A stretch of 54,331 nucleotides of DNA from Pyrinomonadaceae bacterium (GTDB taxonomy: Bacteria > Acidobacteriota > Blastocatellia > Pyrinomonadales > Pyrinomonadaceae), in assembly GCA_022843305.1 (NCBI GenBank), contig JALHNX010000010.1:1-54331 (forward strand). The letters are read 5' to 3'. Position numbers and translations under genes: made by a program. The notes beneath the pieces were generated by a model. It was not told where the DNA came from, did not search any database, and was given only the letters and a program-made list of their open reading frames with translations. Below, in pieces: positions 36,699-44,115 of this stretch. Each line of letters starts with the position of its first letter. Within the stretch, counting starts at the first letter, position 1.

Positions 36699-37098
36699 CG
36701 ATTGTCTTTTTAGAGGTAATCAAACTGCCGTCAGCATTCCCGATGAGTCATCCGCAGAGTACATCTTTGACCGAACAGGTTTTGAAAATAATATTCAAGG
36801 TTTAATGGTCAGAGATTCGCAAACACTCATTGGACGCTTAGGCTTACCAACAGACACCGATCCTGAGCTGTTAAAGAAACTCTTCGAAGATCCGGAGGGC
36901 TTATTAAAATTGTTAACCAGCCTGCAAGCGGAGCCGACTGAAGCAAAACAGGAGATAATCAAACAAAGCAGCTTCGTCAAAAATTTAGGGATTGCCAGCG
37001 ATTCAATAACGCTGGTTACACTGGTTTATAACATTGCGACCAGTAAGAACTTACCGGCTTTAATAACTTTTTTGAGCGGCTACTTGGCAACCGGTTAG
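36682..37098 (+). CDS. Unknown protein
   Basis: 138 residues overlapping the previous gene by 17 bases; AT-richer than neighbours. A C-terminal hydrophobic part (SDSITLVTLVYNIATSKNLP, ALITFLSGYLATG) could be a membrane-associated helix. Last gene of the parA operon, convergent with the CI-like gene. Confidence 0.65.
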   Translation: MKINFNDCLFRGNQTAVSIPDESSAEYIFDRTGFENNIQGLMVRDSQTLIGRLGLPTDTDPELLKKLFEDPEGLLKLLTSLQAEPTEAKQEIIKQSSFVKNLGIASDSITLVTLVYNIATSKNLPALITFLSGYLATG

Positions 37099-37105
37099 TT
37101 GTGTT

Positions 37106-37555
37106 CTAAATTTTCTCGTGCGCCTCGACCATCGCCATCGCCAGCACCCGCACCATCTCATTGAACGAGCGACCGCTCTCTGCCGCCAGGTGATTGATCC
37201 GCGCTTCTTCATCTTCGGAAAAGATATTGTTCGTTTCGATCCGCCGCGTTCCCTTGCCGGTTAAAAGCCAGTCCACCGAGCAGCCCGATTTCAAACTTAT
37301 CCAGAGCAGCAGCTCACCGACGGGCAGACGGTCGCCGTCGGCATACGGTTTGACGGTCATATCGGTAACGCCGAGCCGGCGGGCGATCTCGGCGTTCGAA
37401 GCGTGGTTAAAAGCCTCTTTGAAGCGTCGCGCGAAGTCGCGCTTGATCTGCGCCATCTCGTCATCGGAAAAACGTTCCTGCGTGCGCGAACGCGGCTCCC
37501 CGGACATCTCCGATAACGGGAGTCGGTCTTTTATTTGTTCTATTCTGCCGGTCAT
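37106..37555 (-). CDS. CI-like repressor (HTH only)
   Basis: 149 residues. HTH of the phage CI type around residues 40-95: RFKEAFNHASNAEIARRLGV, then TDMTVKPYADGDRLPVGELL and SGCSVDWLLTGKG. The C-terminal part (IETNNIFSEDEEARINHLAA) resembles Arc-like short helices; no S24 peptidase domain is attached. Likely a lysogeny regulator. Confidence 0.75.
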   Translation of the reverse strand: MTGRIEQIKDRLPLSEMSGEPRSRTQERFSDDEMAQIKRDFARRFKEAFNHASNAEIARRLGVTDMTVKPYADGDRLPVGELLLWISLKSGCSVDWLLTGKGTRRIETNNIFSEDEEARINHLAAESGRSFNEMVRVLAMAMVEAHEKI

Positions 37556-37577
37556 AACGAATCCTCGGAAGTTTATC

Positions 37578-37698
37578 TTGACCGCAAAGCCTGTTCGGGA
37601 TAAACTTTAAATGGAAAAGTCTTGTGCCGAACAGTCGCCGTATGGCGTGCGTGCCGAAAGGATAGGAACAAGACTTTTTGTCTTCAAATATTTCAATC
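37578..37698 (+). ncRNA. Candidate structured RNA element, copy B
   Basis: Second copy of the element at 5470-5591, same plus-strand orientation although the flanking genes are leftward. Main stem 37615-37625 with 37668-37678, inner hairpin CGCC-GTAT-GGCG, GAAA-loop hairpin, trailing CTTTTTGTCTT. Compared with copy A, outer-stem changes keep pairing at two positions; one pair next to the closing CC/GG is lost. It fills the gap between the CI-like and DUF2846-like genes. Confidence 0.55.
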
Positions 37699-38163
37699 AA
37701 CAGTTTGAATCGCAGGCAATTCCCGGAAAACGATTTCCTTATTTTTGATGTTGCCCTTATCGACCGGGCGCAGCTGCTTGATGTCGTAGCCACCGGATTC
37801 GGGTTCGACCTTGAAAAGTCCGGTCGGTTTAAGAACATCGCCGGTTGACCACCCGATCCGCAGATAATAAGTTTTGCCGGCTTCGAACTCCATCTCGATG
37901 CCGCCGAATTTTTTATTCTTCAGACGGAAGGTATGTTTGCCCGGTTCGACCATTACGATGAAATACCGTTCGGGACGTATCTCGGCGATTTCCATATCAT
38001 CGAGAAAGACGGGTTTTTTAACCCGTCCGAGCGTGGTCGTCGCGGCGAGCGAATAGAAATAAACGATCGCATTACCAGTCGTTTCCGGTTTGTTTTCGTT
38101 CTGGGCAAAAACTGCCGTCGCAAAACTGCCCAAAATCAGAAAAAAGAGCATGATGATTTTCAT
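37693..38163 (-). CDS. Exported DUF2846-like protein
   Basis: 156 residues from ATG 38163, preceded by GAGGTG. Signal peptide KIIMLFFLILGSFATAVFA followed by a mature domain with IVYFYS..., VMVEPGKHTFRLKNKKFGG and AGKTYYLRIGW, the DUF2846 pattern seen in bacterial lipoproteins and envelope proteins; no lipobox Cys is visible. In a lysogeny region it is a likely lysogenic-conversion (moron) gene changing the host envelope. Confidence 0.75.
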   Translation of the reverse strand: MKIIMLFFLILGSFATAVFAQNENKPETTGNAIVYFYSLAATTTLGRVKKPVFLDDMEIAEIRPERYFIVMVEPGKHTFRLKNKKFGGIEMEFEAGKTYYLRIGWSTGDVLKPTGLFKVEPESGGYDIKQLRPVDKGNIKNKEIVFRELPAIQTVD

Positions 38164-38176
38164 AAAATAATTCACC

Positions 38177-38614
38177 TCAGATTTTTTCGGTATCGTAAAT
38201 ATATTTACGAATTTTCAAAAGTTCCGCCGGGTAACCGAAATCATCCTGAATTTCGCCGTAAGTTGCGGTTTCAACGAGAGAACAGGGAATCAGCGCGACT
38301 GCGGCGATAAAATTTGCCTCGGCATCGTTTTTCCGGCGCATGACAGCCGAAAAATTACTCGTTTCCGGCGCGTGCAGGAGAAAATGCCCGATCTCGTGCC
38401 AGAACACCCAGTCGCGCCAGCCCGGCTGAAGTTTAGGATTAACGAGCATGAATACATAATCCTTATAAAACTGAAGCCGTCCGAATTTTCGCCGCCGATC
38501 CTCGACGATATAGATCGAATTCGCCGCGCAGAACGCGCGCGCTTCCGGAACGCCGAGCACGCGCGTGTTCCAGTTTTCGATTTTCCGGGCGGCAAGCGCC
38601 GCGATCATCTTCAT
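38177..38614 (-). CDS. ImmA/IrrE-family metallopeptidase
   Basis: 145 residues. Zinc motif HEIGH at residues 73-77 (DWVFWHEIGHFLLH) and downstream acidic ligand in KNDAEANFIAAVALIP. Such proteases inactivate phage or ICE repressors after DNA damage. It overlaps the TPR-S24-like gene upstream by 4 bases, which suggests that protein is its substrate or partner, as in ImmA-ImmR and IrrE-DdrO pairs. Confidence 0.85.
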   Translation of the reverse strand: MKMIAALAARKIENWNTRVLGVPEARAFCAANSIYIVEDRRRKFGRLQFYKDYVFMLVNPKLQPGWRDWVFWHEIGHFLLHAPETSNFSAVMRRKNDAEANFIAAVALIPCSLVETATYGEIQDDFGYPAELLKIRKYIYDTEKI

Positions 38615-40083
38615 ATTTCGAGCGGCACGACACGCAGCGATCTTTGATTTTCCGACTGAAACCGCGCGAACCCGACAACCCGCCCGAGCAGAATGACATC
38701 ACGGACATCGAAGACGCGGCTGTGCGGCAAGTATCTGTATTTCAGGTGGATTTTCTTTGTTTCCCAATCAGCAAAATAGAACCCGTAAAAGGCACTGCCG
38801 TCCGCTCTTAGTTTGAGCGCGATCAAATCGCCCTCGGCGATTGCAGAGATGTCCGCGCTTTCAACGACAAGCATGTCGCCCGCCTCGATCCCGTATTCGG
38901 AAAGGCGATTCGACCCGGTTTCGACGATCGAGATTTTTCCTTCAGGGCGGTTCATTTCTTCGGCAAAGGTCAACGCGAGACCATCGAGAAACTGCAGCTG
39001 TCCGCCTTCGCGGTAAATTTTCAAGATGCAGATTTCGCGCAGTTCGGTCGCCAACGTAGTGCGCAAACGCGCGTTTACCGCCCCGCTCCCCGTTTCCCGC
39101 TCCCCGAACTGAAAAGCACGCGCGTAACCATCGAGCGCTTCCTCGACCCGACCGAGCCGCACGAGACATCGAATTTTCGTTTCGAGAGCTTCGATCAGAT
39201 AGGCGTAATACTCGGTTTGTTCGAGCGCGGCAACGGCTTTTTCGGCGTAATGCAGGGCGAGCGGGAAGGCTTTCTGATCAAAACTGATCTGCGCCATCGT
39301 ATCGAGAATGCCGCCCATTTTATACAGATCGCCGAGTTCCTCGGTAATCGCCAGCCCGCGGACGGAATGTTCGAGCGATTTTTTGATATTGCCTTTTTTC
39401 TGGTAGAGGCGCGCGATATTGTTTTCAAGCGATGCCAGATACGGTTTATGATCAATTTTTGTAAAATAATCCCGACCGGTCAGCAGATTTTCCAGCGCGG
39501 CATCAAATCTTTCGAGATTCTTTTGCGCGAGCCCCAGATTAGTATAAAAACAGCTTTGCAGATAAATATTTCGCGTAAGTTTGAAATTCGGCTCGAAGAA
39601 TTCGAGCCGCCGCACGGCAGCGGCAAAATCACCGGCGTTCAGATTAACGATTGATTCGATGATCAGCGCGTGCAGATAAACATAATCGATCTCCGGGTGA
39701 TCGAAACTGAAATGAAGCCACGCTTCGGTATTGCTTTTATTGCCCATCCGCGAATAGGCGAGCGCCAGATAATTGGCGCATTCGCGCTGACGGAAAGTGT
39801 TCTTCGTTTCGTCGAAATAGGAAAAGGCTTCGGTTATCAAATCCTTCGACTTTTCCTGCAATTCCTTTTTCGAAATTCCGTAAAACCCGTAAAGCGCGCC
39901 GCAGCGCAACAATAGCTCGCCGATTTCATTTTTACTTAAACCGGAAATGTCGGGCGGCGCGTCCGGCAGCCGGTAATCCCAGAATTCGGCGAGTTCGATC
40001 AGTCCGGATTCAAAGTTTCCCGTAAACTCGGCTTTTAATGCGGCGCGGCAAATGTCGGAGATGTTAGGAGCGATTTTTAACAT
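38611..40083 (-). CDS. TPR protein with C-terminal LexA/S24-like domain
   Basis: 490 residues. Residues 1-340 are a TPR-like helical array (for example LENNIARLYQKKGNIKKSLE, GGILDTMAQISFDQKAFPLA). Residues about 385-480 look like an S24/LexA fold (YGIEAGDMLVVESADISAIA, EGDLIALKLRADGSAFYGFY, VILLGRVVGFAR). The usual GxSM serine and catalytic Lys are not evident and no HTH is seen. TPR sensors fused to regulatory domains suggest a signal-sensing regulator working with the adjacent ImmA-like protease. Confidence 0.7.
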   Translation of the reverse strand: MLKIAPNISDICRAALKAEFTGNFESGLIELAEFWDYRLPDAPPDISGLSKNEIGELLLRCGALYGFYGISKKELQEKSKDLITEAFSYFDETKNTFRQRECANYLALAYSRMGNKSNTEAWLHFSFDHPEIDYVYLHALIIESIVNLNAGDFAAAVRRLEFFEPNFKLTRNIYLQSCFYTNLGLAQKNLERFDAALENLLTGRDYFTKIDHKPYLASLENNIARLYQKKGNIKKSLEHSVRGLAITEELGDLYKMGGILDTMAQISFDQKAFPLALHYAEKAVAALEQTEYYAYLIEALETKIRCLVRLGRVEEALDGYARAFQFGERETGSGAVNARLRTTLATELREICILKIYREGGQLQFLDGLALTFAEEMNRPEGKISIVETGSNRLSEYGIEAGDMLVVESADISAIAEGDLIALKLRADGSAFYGFYFADWETKKIHLKYRYLPHSRVFDVRDVILLGRVVGFARFQSENQRSLRVVPLEI

Positions 40084-40164
40084 AAAAATATTGAAATTCC
40101 TGTAAAATTAATAGTTTCTACGAATTTTCCCCCTTGATAAACAAATAAACACTTGGAGAAAAAA

Positions 40165-40374
40165 ATGAAAAAATTATTTGCGATTTTTATGCTGACCGCA
40201 ATTTTCAGCCTTTCCGCTTTCGCTGAAGGCGATTTACCGGTCGGTAACCGCGACTGTAAGCCAACGCAGCAATGCTTGTTCGATCCGCACGGCACGCTGC
40301 CGGAACCGGTCGAAAGCAAAACCGCTGATCTTCTCGTCACGTTCAAAACGTGGTTCGAGAGAATTTTCGGCTAA
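40165..40374 (+). CDS. Small secreted protein
   Basis: 69 residues, ATG 40165 with TTGGAG upstream. Signal peptide KKLFAIFMLTAIFSLSAFA, then a mature part of about 50 residues with two Cys (DCKPTQQC) that may pair. Divergent from the TPR gene, so expressed separately in the lysogeny region; possible conversion protein. Confidence 0.65.
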   Translation: MKKLFAIFMLTAIFSLSAFAEGDLPVGNRDCKPTQQCLFDPHGTLPEPVESKTADLLVTFKTWFERIFG

Positions 40375-40402
40375 AGCATAATTTCATTTTCAAATAATTC
40401 GG

Positions 40403-40428
40403 GCGTTTCCGTTATTTTAGCGGAACGC
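40403..40428. terminator. Hairpin between convergent genes
   Basis: GCGTTTCCG (40403-40411) pairs with CGGAACGC (40421-40428) with one bulge, located between two converging stops (40374 and 40442). Likely shared terminator, though no T-run is obvious. Confidence 0.5.
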
Positions 40429-40441
40429 TCGAAGTGTGTTC

Positions 40442-40894
40442 TCAGCCTTCCCGGTGAAAATCTTTTTTGGTGATATGGATTTTAGTTTCGCCCGACTCGT
40501 TGATGGTCGCGTCGTTCCCGGCGAGCTTCAATTTTTCTTCTTCGCCGATTCGTTCCAGTTCGCGTTCGAGCAGTTCGATCAGGTAATCGGCGCGGTCGCG
40601 GGACTCCTCGGTCTTTAATCCTTCATACGCAAAATCGATCGAAGACAACCGTTCGTTTGAAAACGGTTTGATATTGACCTGCCCGGCAACCAAATGCCTT
40701 CGCGCGTCTTCAGTTTTGACGTTCAACGCCTTGGCGATCTTATCAATGCTGCTCATGCGCGGTTGCGTAACTTTTCCGGCTTCCAGGAGACTGATGTAGT
40801 TTTTACTGACGCGCGCCAACTCAGCCAGCTCGGTCTGATTTAAGCCGCGTTTTTTTCGTTGGCTGGTCAGCCATTGCCCGAAATCTTCATTCAT
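40442..40894 (-). CDS. XRE-family HTH regulator
   Basis: 150 residues from ATG 40894; a longer frame would run through the operator region and is rejected. HTH at residues 4-62 (NEDFGQWLTSQRKKRGLNQT, then ELAELARVSKNYISLLEAGK). The C-terminal part is helical and charged (DRADYLIELLERELERIGEE). Divergent from the small XRE gene at 41002, forming a CI/Cro-like switch. Confidence 0.85.
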   Translation of the reverse strand: MNEDFGQWLTSQRKKRGLNQTELAELARVSKNYISLLEAGKVTQPRMSSIDKIAKALNVKTEDARRHLVAGQVNIKPFSNERLSSIDFAYEGLKTEESRDRADYLIELLERELERIGEEEKLKLAGNDATINESGETKIHITKKDFHREG

Positions 40895-40901
40895 TAGATT
40901 A

Positions 40902-40965
40902 GTCAAGTTAAATTTTACACTAAATTTGTCAACTTCAAATTTATTTGCGTCAAGTTTAATTTGAC
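40902..40965. promoter_or_regulatory. Left operator pair of the XRE switch
   Basis: 17-bp sites with 8-1-8 symmetry: GTCAAGTTAAATTTTAC (40902-40918, imperfect) and GTCAAGTTTAATTTGAC (40949-40965, one mismatch). They lie between the divergent XRE genes and match the sites at 41208-41245. Confidence 0.75.
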
Positions 40966-41001
40966 TTTGCGCCGTGATCTGAACCATAATAACTATCCGA
41001 A

Positions 41002-41223
41002 ATGAAAATTAGTCCTGAAAAATTAAAGAAAGCGCGCGGGAATTTATCGCAAACCGCTGTTGCCAAACAAGTTGACCTGACTCGCCAGCAAATCTGGAAC
41101 TACGAGAACGGACGATCAGTTCCGCCGGTGCCGGTTCTTCTGAAACTTTTGACGATCTATCAGATCAAATTCGATGACGTTATGGATGATAAAGTTTTGT
41201 CTAAAACGTCAAATTTAATTTGA
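41002..41223 (+). CDS. Small Cro-like XRE HTH protein
   Basis: 73 residues, nearly all HTH (LKKARGNLSQTAVAKQVDLT, then RQQIWNYENGRSVPPVPVLL). First gene of the rightward early operon. Its last codons overlap a perfect 17-bp operator, allowing feedback control. Confidence 0.85.
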   Translation: MKISPEKLKKARGNLSQTAVAKQVDLTRQQIWNYENGRSVPPVPVLLKLLTIYQIKFDDVMDDKVLSKTSNLI

Positions 41224-41245
41224 CAATCGTAAAATTTAATTTTAC
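41208..41245. promoter_or_regulatory. Right operator pair of the XRE switch
   Basis: Two perfect 8-1-8 palindromes: GTCAAATTTAATTTGAC (41208-41224), overlapping the stop of the Cro-like gene, and GTAAAATTTAATTTTAC (41229-41245). Common consensus GTMAAATTTAATTTKAC with the left pair. Confidence 0.8.
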
Positions 41246-41302
41246 ACTGGCAACTAGATTAAATTTGTTTTTGAAAAAAATCAAGGTGAGAACGAAAGAA
41301 AA

Positions 41303-41776
41303 ATGGCACTGACCGAATTACAGAAAGCAAAACGCGGAACGTCGCACGGCAATGTCCGCCGCGGATTGAAAGCTCATCAGACGAAGATTGAAAACGCGCG
41401 GCGCGTCCAGACTGCGATGCGCGAGGTCAATGCATCGCTTTCCACTTACGAATCTTTTCAGAGGGAAACTTACGGCGGCGCAGTTACGCGGACGGTTTTA
41501 AGAACGCCGCGCCGCGCCGACCTCGGCGACCCGCAAGTGATCGATGCGGACAAAGCCCGGTTTGAATGTTCCGGCTGGGCGGAACTGACCGAAACCGGCG
41601 GCACCGAATTCGAAGGATTCGAAGGCAAACAGATTCGTTATCTGTTGACGCTCGACGGGATGTTTCTGTTTCCGAGTTTTACAGGCGCGTTCGGCGAACT
41701 GCTCGATGCCGGATGCTCGATTCGCACGAAACTGGCGGTTTATTCGCTCAAGGAAAGAATTGTGAAAAAAGTTTAA
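41303..41776 (+). CDS. Unknown early protein
   Basis: 157 residues, ATG 41303 after GAACGAAAGAAAA. Basic N-terminal third, beta-rich C-terminal part (RYLLTLDGMFLFPSFTGAF). First gene after the operators in the early operon. No family recognised. Confidence 0.65.
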   Translation: MALTELQKAKRGTSHGNVRRGLKAHQTKIENARRVQTAMREVNASLSTYESFQRETYGGAVTRTVLRTPRRADLGDPQVIDADKARFECSGWAELTETGGTEFEGFEGKQIRYLLTLDGMFLFPSFTGAFGELLDAGCSIRTKLAVYSLKERIVKKV

Positions 41777-41789
41777 AGCGTAACGTAGC

Positions 41790-41830
41790 GGTGAAGGTTT
41801 GGCATGCTTGGCGGCTCGCAAACCTTCACC
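41790..41830 (+). terminator. 12-bp perfect hairpin in early operon
   Basis: GGTGAAGGTTTG (41790-41801) and CAAACCTTCACC (41819-41830) are perfectly complementary around a 17-base loop, 13 bases after a stop. The T-run is poor, so it may be an attenuator, anti-termination site or processing hairpin. Confidence 0.5.
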
Positions 41831-41865
41831 TCTTCAAAACCACATTCTGTATAGGAGAATGGGAA

Positions 41866-42111
41866 ATGAATTACAAAGATTCTAAATTGCTCGAAGATTT
41901 TGAGCAAATCCGCAAACGCGAAGAGAAAAATTTGCAGGCTCTCGAAGCGCTTCGCCAACAGGCGGACGCGAATTTACCCGAAATAGAAAAAATCGCCGAA
42001 AACAGCCGGAACATCGTCCGGTCGATTGACGAGATCGTTCGGCGAGCTGACGAAAAACAACGGAGGAAAAATGAAAGTAATCGTAAAAATCAACGGAAAA
42101 GAGGAATTTGA
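41866..42111 (+). CDS. Small coiled-coil protein
   Basis: 81 residues from ATG 41866 with AGGAGA upstream. Almost entirely charged helix (FEQIRKREEKNLQALEALRQ; KIAENSRNIVRSIDEIVRRA) with a basic end. Overlaps the next small gene by 41 bases. Function unknown. Confidence 0.6.
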   Translation: MNYKDSKLLEDFEQIRKREEKNLQALEALRQQADANLPEIEKIAENSRNIVRSIDEIVRRADEKQRRKNESNRKNQRKRGI

Positions 42112-42199
42112 AACGAGCGATCTGACAGAACTTGAAAACCTGACCGACCGGCTCGACCGCGAGGGTGCCGATTACGATATTCAATTCGAGAAAAAATGA
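42071..42199 (+). CDS. Very small protein
   Basis: 42 residues, ATG 42071 with a good CGGAGGAAAA ribosome site. Sequence begins MKVIVKINGKEEFETSDLTE and continues as an acidic helix. Overlaps neighbours on both sides, the next by ATGA. Supported by the ribosome site and spacing. Confidence 0.6.
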   Translation: MKVIVKINGKEEFETSDLTELENLTDRLDREGADYDIQFEKK

Positions 42200-42471
42200 A
42201 GGCATCGGCGCAAATCGCAAAAATCGACCACGAGCTGTGCGAACTCGGCAACTGGCTGGCGAGACTCGTTTTTCTCGAAAAGCTCTGCCGGTCGGAAAAG
42301 GTGCTCAAAATGCTTGCCGCGCAAGAGCATTTTATCCGGCTTCGGATCACGCGGGCGCAGGCTGAAATCCGGGCGCTCGAAACGGCGTATTTCGCCGAGA
42401 TCCAAAAGCAAAGGCGAGACGCGAAATATCCGCCGATCAAGGCAAAATTATTGAAACTGGAGATCATATGA
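42196..42471 (+). CDS. Helical protein of early operon
   Basis: 91 residues, helical hairpin composition (QIAKIDHELCELGNWLARLV; RITRAQAEIRALETAYFAEI). ATGA overlaps on both ends. No family recognised. Confidence 0.6.
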   Translation: MKASAQIAKIDHELCELGNWLARLVFLEKLCRSEKVLKMLAAQEHFIRLRITRAQAEIRALETAYFAEIQKQRRDAKYPPIKAKLLKLEII

Positions 42472-42785
42472 GCAAACCGATAATCAGACCGTTACCGACC
42501 GAAAACAAAATCAGGCACTGGGTGGATAACATCATCACGCCGGAACGCGCCGACACCGAAGCCCCGCTGCTCGCGAAACTTCTGCTGACGGTTTCCGATG
42601 CGGACAACGACGATCTGCATCATCTGGCGGTCACGGGCGCGAAACACGCGTTTACGAAAACTTCCGGGTTTCAGGAAGCATTCGAGAATTTCGCGGATCT
42701 GCCGAACACGACCCGACCGCAGAGAGTTATTGAAACGAAAAGGGAAGGGAATCCGGAAGTCATCGAATTTGAAAACGAACAGTAA
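42468..42785 (+). CDS. Unknown early protein
   Basis: 105 residues beginning MSKPIIRPLPTENKIRHWVD. Contains a helical centre (LLAKLLLTVSDADNDDLHHL). Followed directly by a strong terminator, closing the first early transcription unit. Confidence 0.6.
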   Translation: MSKPIIRPLPTENKIRHWVDNIITPERADTEAPLLAKLLLTVSDADNDDLHHLAVTGAKHAFTKTSGFQEAFENFADLPNTTRPQRVIETKREGNPEVIEFENEQ

Positions 42786-42787
42786 AA

Positions 42788-42810
42788 AAGCGGCTGATTT
42801 TCAGCCGCTT
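42788..42810 (+). terminator. Intrinsic terminator
   Basis: AAGCGGCTGA and TCAGCCGCTT form a perfect 10-bp stem with a 3-base loop right after the stop at 42785. A-runs on both sides make it potentially active in either direction; on the plus strand the following run is TTCAAAAAAA, so efficiency may be modest. Confidence 0.75.
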
Positions 42811-42863
42811 CAAAAAAACGAAATAAATCATCTTTTTGATTTTCACAGCAGGAGAATACACCA

Positions 42864-43616
42864 ATGACCGCAAAAGTTCAAGCTATGACACCGAATTTCA
42901 ACACGGATTTCGGGCGGAAGCTCGCCGCGCTGAAAATGCCCGTGCCGACCGGGCAGATCAAACAGCGCGAAGGCTGGCGCGATAAGCAGGGCAATCCGCA
43001 TTTCGTGGATTATGTCGAATGGCATACGGTCGCCGACATTCTCGACGAGATCGCGCCGAAATGGTCGCATTCCGTTCGTGATATCCGCGAGATCGGCGAC
43101 ATCCTGACCGTCACCGTTGCAATCACGATTGACGGCATCACGCGCGAAGGCATCGGAACCGGCGCGGTTTCGACCGAACTCGGCATCAAGAAAGCCGAAC
43201 ACGACGCGCTCAAACGGGCGGCGGTCAAATTCGGCATCGCCCGCGAGCTTTACAAAAAGGAAACCGAGATCATCGAGCGCGAAGGCGCGGCAGATTTTCA
43301 TTCCGCGGACAAGCCGCGAAATCCGGTCGCCCGCGGAATGAACGATTTCGTGACTGCGAAACAGCTCGGCATGATCCGCGGCATCTGCCGCGAACTGAAT
43401 CTCGACCCGGACGAAGAATGCGTTTCCGAGATCGACTGCCGGATTGACGAGCTTTCGCGGCGCGTCGTGGTTTATCGGACATCTGCAGGATTTGCAGAAG
43501 GGAAGCGGGACATCGAAAACGGATTACCCCGCCGATTCCGGCAACATCAGGGATTTTCCGAAACGACAAAACGACTTTGCCGTTACCGATTTTTGAAAAG
43601 TTTCGCCCTTGAGTAA
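42864..43616 (+). CDS. Rad52/Rad22-type single-strand annealing protein, C-terminus frameshifted
   Basis: 250 residues as read. The core matches phage Rad52-type annealing proteins: FVDYVEWHTVADILDEIAPK, then VTVAITIDGITREGIGTGAV and KKAEHDALKRAAVKFGIARE plus LYKK. The C-terminal accessory part (DFVTAKQLGMIRGICRELNL) resembles the helical domain seen in such phage proteins. After DELSRR (about 43460) the better continuation (GASWFIGHLQDLQKGSG) lies in another frame ending at 43596, so a small indel has probably changed the last 50 residues. Works in recombination-dependent replication and repair. Confidence 0.85.
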   Translation: MTAKVQAMTPNFNTDFGRKLAALKMPVPTGQIKQREGWRDKQGNPHFVDYVEWHTVADILDEIAPKWSHSVRDIREIGDILTVTVAITIDGITREGIGTGAVSTELGIKKAEHDALKRAAVKFGIARELYKKETEIIEREGAADFHSADKPRNPVARGMNDFVTAKQLGMIRGICRELNLDPDEECVSEIDCRIDELSRRVVVYRTSAGFAEGKRDIENGLPRRFRQHQGFSETTKRLCRYRFLKSFALE

Positions 43617-43692
43617 GGCGAAAAGCGGGCATCGCATTGCCCTCCTTTGACTTGCGCGGCGGTTTTCAATGTTGATCGCCGGTGAGCCTGAC

Positions 43693-43734
43693 GGAGCGGA
43701 AATTCCAAGTATCCCGGAAACCGCTCCCTTTTTT
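43693..43734 (+). terminator. Intrinsic terminator after annealing-protein gene
   Basis: GGAGCGG (43693-43699) and CCGCTCC (43721-43727) pair, with an inner TTCC/GGAA pairing, followed by CTTTTTTAA. Located 76 bases after the annealing-protein stop. Confidence 0.65.
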
Positions 43735-43747
43735 AAGGTGAATTTTT

Positions 43748-43849
43748 ATGACCAATTACACGATTGAGGATTATTGGATCGAACGCGGTGCTTATTATCT
43801 GATTCGCCCCTACCGGTGGTTGAAGGCGGTGTTCGAGAGGCTTCAATGA
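43748..43849 (+). CDS. Very small protein
   Basis: 33 residues, ATG 43748 preceded by AAGGTGAA. Sequence rich in Tyr/Trp/Arg (TIEDYWIERGAYYLIRPYRW). Accepted mainly because of the ribosome site; no function known. Confidence 0.45.
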   Translation: MTNYTIEDYWIERGAYYLIRPYRWLKAVFERLQ

Positions 43850-44115
43850 ATCTTCGGGCTGAGCATCACGATCTATGCGGAATTCTGAAAAACCTGTCTT
43901 CAAACCTGCGTTTTTTCTTCAGTCGTCCCCTTCAAATGCGTGATGCTTCGCCGGGCGATTCATCGCTTGCGCGCCCGGCTCCGGTCGGGAAGAGAGACCT
44001 CCAAGGAGGTAATTTTGAAAGGAGCTGTAGGCTTCAAAGTTGTGATTTAACCGGGCGGATTCGGCGGAAATTCGTGTTGGATTCGTCCGGATTTTTTCAA
44101 CTTTTCAGAAAGATT
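43850..44115 (+). other. Non-coding, structured gap before metallopeptidase gene
   Basis: 266 bases with no convincing long gene. Holds a strong hairpin GCCGGGCG (43950-43957) / CGCCCGGC (43972-43979) and the palindrome ACCTCC-AA-GGAGGT (43997-44010), which places an anti-Shine-Dalgarno-like ACCTCC next to a perfect Shine-Dalgarno. After it, TTG at 44015 opens an 11-codon reading frame (KGAVGFKVVI). May be a regulated leader. Confidence 0.4.

Noticed and set aside
40895-40987. N-terminal extension of the XRE regulator at 40442
   Set aside because: It would translate the operator sequences; the HTH starts immediately after the internal ATG at 40894.
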